NCBI GenBank assembly: GCA_001708385.1
Contig: CP012388.1
Location: 3,596,001 to 3,660,000, forward strand
Reading direction: 5' to 3'
Length of the DNA: 64,000 bases
Source: Flavobacterium psychrophilum
GTDB lineage: Bacteria; Bacteroidota; Bacteroidia; Flavobacteriales; Flavobacteriaceae
The stretch's first letter is position 1; every line of letters starts with the position of its first letter. This document shows positions 59,723 to 64,000 of this stretch, in pieces. The position numbers and the translations under genes are program-made. Below the pieces are notes generated by a model. It searched no databases and was not told where the DNA came from. It saw only the letters and a program-made list of their open reading frames with translations.

Positions 59723-60164
59723 TTCAGGGATTTATACTGCAAAACTATGCATTTTTTCTGCGTTAGAACAACAGTTAAATAAAACCTATATTTTATTTCC
59801 TGCTAAATCACTCACAATGAAATGGCATAAATTTGTTAGACAAGCTAAATCGTACGACATTAAAAGCAGGATACCCCTTTTGGCTCATTAAAGATCGGCT
59901 TCCTTGTAGGTTTCCAAAACTAGATCAAGACATAGAAAATAAAGTCAGTTATCTTAAAGTCCGATGAAATTAAAGAGGAATTTAATATTAACGCCTTTAT
60001 TGCTATACTATCCAGAACAGGGTGCACCTTGAATTGTTCTCTTTTGACCGACAATGTATGTTTTAGTATTTCGCTAACACTTATTGTGATAACCCTAACA
60101 ACGGCGTGCTATTTTATGTGTTAATTTCGTATAGAACAAACAATAACAAAAAAATATACCTATT
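59723..60164. other. 442-base gap
   Basis: The left end holds the promoter of the LETM1-related gene. From 59800 to 60150 the sequence is AT-rich with several stops in all frames, an unassigned TAAATTTG at about 59825-59832, and only a very short open frame (59817-59891). No hairpin, RNA gene or repeat was recognised. The promoter of the DUF4142 gene should be near the right end; TAATTTCG at 60121-60128 is a one-mismatch -7 box. Confidence 0.4.
59740..59771 (-). promoter_or_regulatory. Promoter of the LETM1-related gene
   Basis: On the minus strand TTG (59769-59771), 21 bases, TAGTTTTG (59740-59747), about 14 bases of leader to the ATG at 59722. Confidence 0.6.
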
Positions 60165-60767
60165 ATGAAAAGGACATCACTATTCAGTAAAGCGCTTTTA
60201 GGAGCAGCTATTGTAACTTTATCTTTCGGAATGCAATCTTGTAAGCAAGAGCCAAAACAGGAAGACCCAAAGGAAGTTGCAGAAGATGAAAATGAAGCAA
60301 AATTTGACGACGTTAACGACGACAAAGAAAAAGACTCTGATTATCTCGTTGCTGCTGCAGAAGTAGATATGAAAGAAATTGAGTTGGGTAAACTGGCTCA
60401 GACAAAAAGCACTAATGCAGATGTAAAAGCATTAGCAAAAATGATGATCGACGCACACACAAAATCACTTGCCGATCTAAAAGCAACTGCTGCTAAGAAA
60501 AACATAAGCCTTCCTGAATCGTTTACAGAAAAAGGACAGGATGCTTACAAAGATCTTAACGATAAATCAGGTCATGATTTTGACAAAGCATACGCTGACA
60601 AAATGGTAGACGGTCACGAAAAAATGATTGACAAAATGGAGAAAGCTTCTGAAAAAGCTACCGATGCTGATATCAGAATGTGGGCTGCGAACATGCTTCC
60701 TGAGCTAAGAAAACACTTAGAGCATGCTAAAATGACAAAAGAAAAAGTAGACGCTGTTAAAGCGTAA
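60165..60767 (+). CDS. DUF4142 lipoprotein
   Basis: 200 residues: lipobox MQSC (Cys26), a strongly acidic linker (EDPKEVAEDENEAKFDD), then a four-helix ferritin-like DUF4142 domain (about 60-195): DYLVAAAEVDMKEIELGKLA, NADVKALAKMMIDAHTKSLAD, DKMVDGHEKMIDKM. The family is found in stress-responsive envelope proteins and is presumed to be non-enzymatic. It is followed 19 bases later by a small membrane peptide gene, probably in the same transcript. Confidence 0.85.
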   Translation: MKRTSLFSKALLGAAIVTLSFGMQSCKQEPKQEDPKEVAEDENEAKFDDVNDDKEKDSDYLVAAAEVDMKEIELGKLAQTKSTNADVKALAKMMIDAHTKSLADLKATAAKKNISLPESFTEKGQDAYKDLNDKSGHDFDKAYADKMVDGHEKMIDKMEKASEKATDADIRMWAANMLPELRKHLEHAKMTKEKVDAVKA

Positions 60768-60786
60768 TGCACCTAAAAAAATTGCT

Positions 60787-60951
60787 ATGAGAAATTTATT
60801 ATATATAGTTGCTGTTATACTGGTTGTCCTTTGGGCGCTGGGCAGCTTTGCCTATCACGTTGGCAGTGCATTTATACACCTGCTGCTTGTTGTAGCGATC
60901 GTAATGATTGCACTGAATTTACTAAGACGAAGAAACCCTCCCCTGGACTAA
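60787..60951 (+). CDS. lmo0937-family small membrane protein
   Basis: 54 residues, below many gene-finding cut-offs. It has two hydrophobic helices, LLYIVAVILVVLWALGSF and IHLLLVVAIVMIALNLL, separated by AYHVGSA and ending in RRRNPPLD. This matches the lmo0937 family of tiny membrane proteins that accompany stress genes in many bacteria. Coding character is supported by the hairpin terminator 23 bases after the stop and by the 19-base spacing to the DUF4142 gene. Confidence 0.8.
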   Translation: MRNLLYIVAVILVVLWALGSFAYHVGSAFIHLLLVVAIVMIALNLLRRRNPPLD

Positions 60952-60973
60952 TTTCCAAAATAGCAATTATTAT

Positions 60974-61008
60974 AAAACCCCGTAATGCATCGCATTACGG
61001 GGTTTTAG
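60974..61008 (+). terminator. Terminator of the DUF4142 operon
   Basis: A 15-bp perfect stem (AAAACCCCGTAATGC with its complement) around ATC, then T's. Confidence 0.9.
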
Positions 61009-61125
61009 TTTAGTACAAGATTATTGACGAGAGAAATTAAAGTACAAACGTCTGTTTATAAGAGTTCTCACCCCAGCTCTCTGCAAAAGGTAGATAGCTA
61101 CTTCGCTTATTCATCGATAAGCCGT

Positions 61126-61155
61126 AAAACAAAACCCCCACCGTGAGGCAGGGGT
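61126..61155 (-). terminator. Terminator of the acyl-CoA dehydrogenase operon (minus strand)
   Basis: On the minus strand ACCCCTGCC and GGTGGGGGT pair (with two G-U) around TCAC, followed by a T-rich run. Confidence 0.75.
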
Positions 61156-61209
61156 CAAAAAAACAAACTAAAAATAGAAATTATTAATTGGCATTAGCCT
61201 TTTAATATC

Positions 61210-63009
61210 TTAGTACGGATAACCGTTTTCTTCAATAATTTTTGCTGCAATGGTTTCTCTTAAAGCAACCACATTTGGCATGTTGTTGTATTTTGTATAA
61301 CGGCGTAGGCCCATCATCATCATGCGTTGCTCATCGCCTTCGGCAAACGAGGCAATACCTTCTTTACCTTTTATGTTTACAATGTCTACTGCTTTGTATA
61401 AGTAAAGCTGCGCCATTGCAATTTGCTCTTTTACGTTATCAGCGCCTTTTTTGTTAGCAAGCTTCTCAGTACGAAGGATAACCGACTCTGCCATGTATAT
61501 CTCAATCAAGATATCAGAAGCAGCCATTAGCAATTGCTGGTGCTCGTCTAAGGCTGGTCCGTATTTTTGTACTGCCGATCCTGCTACCATTAAGAAAGCT
61601 TTTTTAAGCTTGGCTACCATTTCCTTCTCTTCAGCGAAAAGCTCAGAGTAATCGGGCGTGTCAAAAGATGGTATTCCCATTAGTTCCTCAGCAACTTTCA
61701 TTGCAGGTCCTAAAAGGTCTACGTGACCCTTCATGGCTTTCTTTACTAACATACCTACCGATAGCATACGGTTAATCTCGTTTGTACCTTCATAGATACG
61801 TGCAATCCTCGCATCTCTCCAGGCACTCTCCATTGGTGTGTCTTCAGAGAAGCCCATACCACCGAAGATCTGGATACCTTCGTCAGAACAGTTCTGAACA
61901 TCTTCCGATACTGCAACTTTAAGGATAGAGCATTCGATAGCGAATTCCTCAACACCTTTAAGTTCTGCATCCTGATGTGATTCGCCATTGGCAACACGCG
62001 CATTAATACGGTCTTCGATGTTTTTAGCCGCTCTGTAGCTTGCACTTTCTCCGGCGTAGCAGTTAGTAGCCATTTCAGCAAGTTTAGCACGTATAGCACC
62101 AAAATTTGCAATAGGTGTGTTGAACTGTATACGCTCGTTAGCGTACTTAGCAGAACCTGATGTTACTCTTCTTTGAGCATCAAGACATGCAGCTGCCAGT
62201 TTAATACGGCCAACGTTAAGTGCGTTCATAGCTATCTTAAAGCCATTACCTCTTTCAGAAAGCATGTTTTCTACCGGTACTTTGGTTTCATTAAAGAAAA
62301 CCTGACGCGTAGAGGAGGCACGGATACCTAGTTTATGTTCTTCTTCACCAAGAGAAATACCGTTAGACGGATCGTTCTCTACAATGAAGCCTGTAATGTT
62401 TTTGTCGTCTTCAATTCTTGCGAACACAATGAATACGCTGCAGAAACCTGCATTTGATATCCACATTTTCTGACCTGTAATTTTATAGTGCGTACCATCT
62501 TCAGAAAGTACAGCTTTTGTTTTACCTGAATTAGCATCAGATCCTGCGCCCGGCTCGGTAAGGCAATAGGCACCAAACCATTCGCCCGAAGCAAGTTTAG
62601 GTACATATTTTAGTTTTTGCTCTTCAGTTCCATAAAGGGTAATTGGCATAGTACCAATACCTGTATGTGCACCGAAAGCAGTAGAAAAAGAACCTGTAGC
62701 GCCCGAAATGTAATCGCAAACCAGCATGGTAGATACAAACCCCATACCTAATCCGCCATATTCTTCGGGAACTGCTACGCCAAGAAAACCAAGTTCTCCG
62801 GCTTTACGCATGCTCTCTTCAGTAAGCGCATAATCTTTTTTCTCAAAACGGTCTTTATTAGGCCATATCTCACGGTCAACAAATTCTTTAACCGCGTCAC
62901 GCATCATAATCTGCTCTTCCGAAAAATCTTCAGGCGTAAAGATGTCCTCGCTCTTAGTTTCAGTAACTAAAAACTGACCTCCACGTGCTAAATTTGCTAC
63001 TTCTGCCAT
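61210..63009 (-). CDS. Acyl-CoA dehydrogenase (long C-terminal, VLCAD/ACAD9-like layout)
   Basis: 599 residues from the ATG at 63009; an upstream open extension runs into the gap before the thiolase gene and is not used. The core (about 40-420) has TEPGAGSDANSGKTKAVLS and MWISNAGFCSVFIVFA for FAD and substrate, and IQIFGGMGFSEDTPMESAWRDARI with YEGTNEINRM near the active site. The additional C-terminal 170 residues are helical, the length of very-long-chain dehydrogenases. It probably carries out the first step of beta-oxidation and follows the thiolase gene by 38 bases. Confidence 0.93.
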   Translation of the reverse strand: MAEVANLARGGQFLVTETKSEDIFTPEDFSEEQIMMRDAVKEFVDREIWPNKDRFEKKDYALTEESMRKAGELGFLGVAVPEEYGGLGMGFVSTMLVCDYISGATGSFSTAFGAHTGIGTMPITLYGTEEQKLKYVPKLASGEWFGAYCLTEPGAGSDANSGKTKAVLSEDGTHYKITGQKMWISNAGFCSVFIVFARIEDDKNITGFIVENDPSNGISLGEEEHKLGIRASSTRQVFFNETKVPVENMLSERGNGFKIAMNALNVGRIKLAAACLDAQRRVTSGSAKYANERIQFNTPIANFGAIRAKLAEMATNCYAGESASYRAAKNIEDRINARVANGESHQDAELKGVEEFAIECSILKVAVSEDVQNCSDEGIQIFGGMGFSEDTPMESAWRDARIARIYEGTNEINRMLSVGMLVKKAMKGHVDLLGPAMKVAEELMGIPSFDTPDYSELFAEEKEMVAKLKKAFLMVAGSAVQKYGPALDEHQQLLMAASDILIEIYMAESVILRTEKLANKKGADNVKEQIAMAQLYLYKAVDIVNIKGKEGIASFAEGDEQRMMMMGLRRYTKYNNMPNVVALRETIAAKIIEENGYPY

Positions 63010-63047
63010 TGTTTTAATTTTTATATGTTTGTTAGTTGGATGTAATG

Positions 63048-64000
63048 TTATAAAATCTCGTACACTCCCGCAGCACCCTGACCGGTTCCTACACACATGG
63101 TAACCACGCCATATTTACCTTCGTTGCCTCTGCGTTTCATTTCGTCGAATAACTGAACGGAAAGCTTAGCTCCGGTACATCCCAATGGGTGACCTAAAGC
63201 AATAGCGCCTCCGTTTACGTTAACTATATCCGGATTAATACCCAACTCGCGAACTACTGCAAGCGACTGCGATGCAAAAGCCTCGTTAAGTTCGAATAGT
63301 TCAATATCATTCAGTTGAAGACCTGCCATTTTAAGTGCTTTCGGAATAGCCTTAACGGGACCGATACCCATAATTCTTGGTTCTACACCAGCAGCTGCAT
63401 AACTCACCATGCGGGCAATAGGCTCAAGCTTAAGTTCTTTTACCATCGCTTCACTCATTACCATTACAAAAGCAGCACCATCACTCATTTGCGATGAGGT
63501 ACCCGCAGTGACACTTCCGTCAGCCGCAAAAACAGGACGTAATTTACCTAAAGCTTCTAACGATGTATCAGCCCTTGGGCCTTCATCTTTAGTAACTGTA
63601 TAGCTTTTGGTGGCTTTTTTGCCGTTTTCGTCTACATACACCTGCTCAACAGTGATAGGCACTATCTGGCGGTCAAATTTGCCTTCAGCCTGGGCTTTAA
63701 GCGCTTTTTGATGCGAGTTGTAACCGAAAAGATCCTGATCTTCACGAGATACCTTGAACTGTTTTGCAACAGCCTCGGCAGTAAGGCCCATTCCCCAGTA
63801 ATAATCTTCATGACCTTCTTTAGCGGCTTTATAATCAGGAACAGGTTTATAACCTCCCATAGGAATGAAACTCATGCTTTCGGCACCACCTGCAATAATA
63901 CATTCGGCCATGCCTGATTGTATTTTAGCAGTAGCCATTGCAATAGTTTCCAGTCCCGATGCACAGTAGCGGTTTACGGTAACTCCCGGAACGTCGTCGA
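63048..64000 (-). CDS. Acetyl-CoA acyltransferase (thiolase), 5' part beyond the window
   Basis: Cut by the right edge; about 317 residues of the C-terminal part are present, and the frame is open through 64000. The first catalytic Cys is seen in NRYCASGLETIA close to the edge, the His in GHPLGCTGA and the second Cys in VVTMCVGTGQGAAG. The AGGAESMSFIPMGG segment fits a degradative thiolase. With the acyl-CoA dehydrogenase 38 bases downstream it forms a beta-oxidation operon; a hydroxyacyl-CoA dehydrogenase gene would be expected beyond the edge. Confidence 0.93.
   Translation of the reverse strand, partial: DDVPGVTVNRYCASGLETIAMATAKIQSGMAECIIAGGAESMSFIPMGGYKPVPDYKAAKEGHEDYYWGMGLTAEAVAKQFKVSREDQDLFGYNSHQKALKAQAEGKFDRQIVPITVEQVYVDENGKKATKSYTVTKDEGPRADTSLEALGKLRPVFAADGSVTAGTSSQMSDGAAFVMVMSEAMVKELKLEPIARMVSYAAAGVEPRIMGIGPVKAIPKALKMAGLQLNDIELFELNEAFASQSLAVVRELGINPDIVNVNGGAIALGHPLGCTGAKLSVQLFDEMKRRGNEGKYGVVTMCVGTGQGAAGVYEIL

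Overview
The window looks like chromosome of a member of the Flavobacteriaceae, close to Flavobacterium. The evidence is moderate to low GC, Bacteroidota-type promoters (TTTG, about 19-20 nt, TAnnTTTG) with no clear Shine-Dalgarno sites, a GldI-like gliding lipoprotein, a C-terminal type IX secretion (T9SS) sorting domain, a type III glutamine synthetase and a LETM1-related biofilm-associated protein. I see no rRNA, tRNA, CRISPR array, phage, insertion sequence or plasmid gene. Most of the region is core genome.

Layout. 1-6.2 kb: the tail of an unrecognised gene, a TPR sensor kinase with a degraded ATPase domain, a DUF1543 protein, a lipoprotein and a GT4 glycosyltransferase fused to a large helical domain. 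6.2-8.8 kb: glnN behind a leader with repeated TAGGGGTGTT boxes. 9.0-12.7 kb: a tandem array of five secreted OmpA-like paralogues. One is split by a frameshift and one is a pseudogene, and all carry a Cys-Cys pair where the peptidoglycan-binding Asp normally sits. 12.8-22.4 kb: a SIMPL protein, a Tat-exported aldo/keto reductase, a DUF695 protein, PurM, a DUF2071 protein and a 1031-residue beta-helix adhesin-like T9SS substrate built of 147-residue superrepeats.

22.5-24.4 kb: a redox module in which a SufR-like regulator is divergent from superoxide dismutase and a flavin reductase. A perfect 15-bp inverted repeat overlaps both promoters. 24.4-28.7 kb: nrnA, gldI and a cyclophilin-FKBP fusion form an operon, followed by envelope proteins of unknown role. 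28.9-39.5 kb: housekeeping genes (guaA, pyrG, yidC, mnmA) with two LysM proteins, one joined to a periplasmic-binding-protein-like domain. 39.5-46.4 kb: lipoproteins, TatD, TcdA, a SRPBCC/GyrI-like protein and an LpoB-COG3014 lipoprotein pair. 46.8-49.8 kb: a NarL-type two-component system with an unknown gene one base upstream. 49.9-53.7 kb: MazG-like, IlvE, and a DUF4920-cytochrome-MnmD operon.

54-64 kb: oxyR divergent from dps (peroxide defence), SulP plus beta-carbonic anhydrase (probably bicarbonate uptake), a LETM1-related protein, DUF4142, a 54-residue membrane peptide, and acyl-CoA dehydrogenase with a thiolase cut by the window end (beta-oxidation).

Two oxidative-stress modules (SufR-like/SOD and OxyR/Dps) and two tRNA U34-modifying enzymes (MnmA and MnmD) lie apart but act in the same processes. 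Nearly every convergent or co-directional boundary has an intrinsic terminator hairpin. Several gaps hold short GC-rich dispersed repeats.
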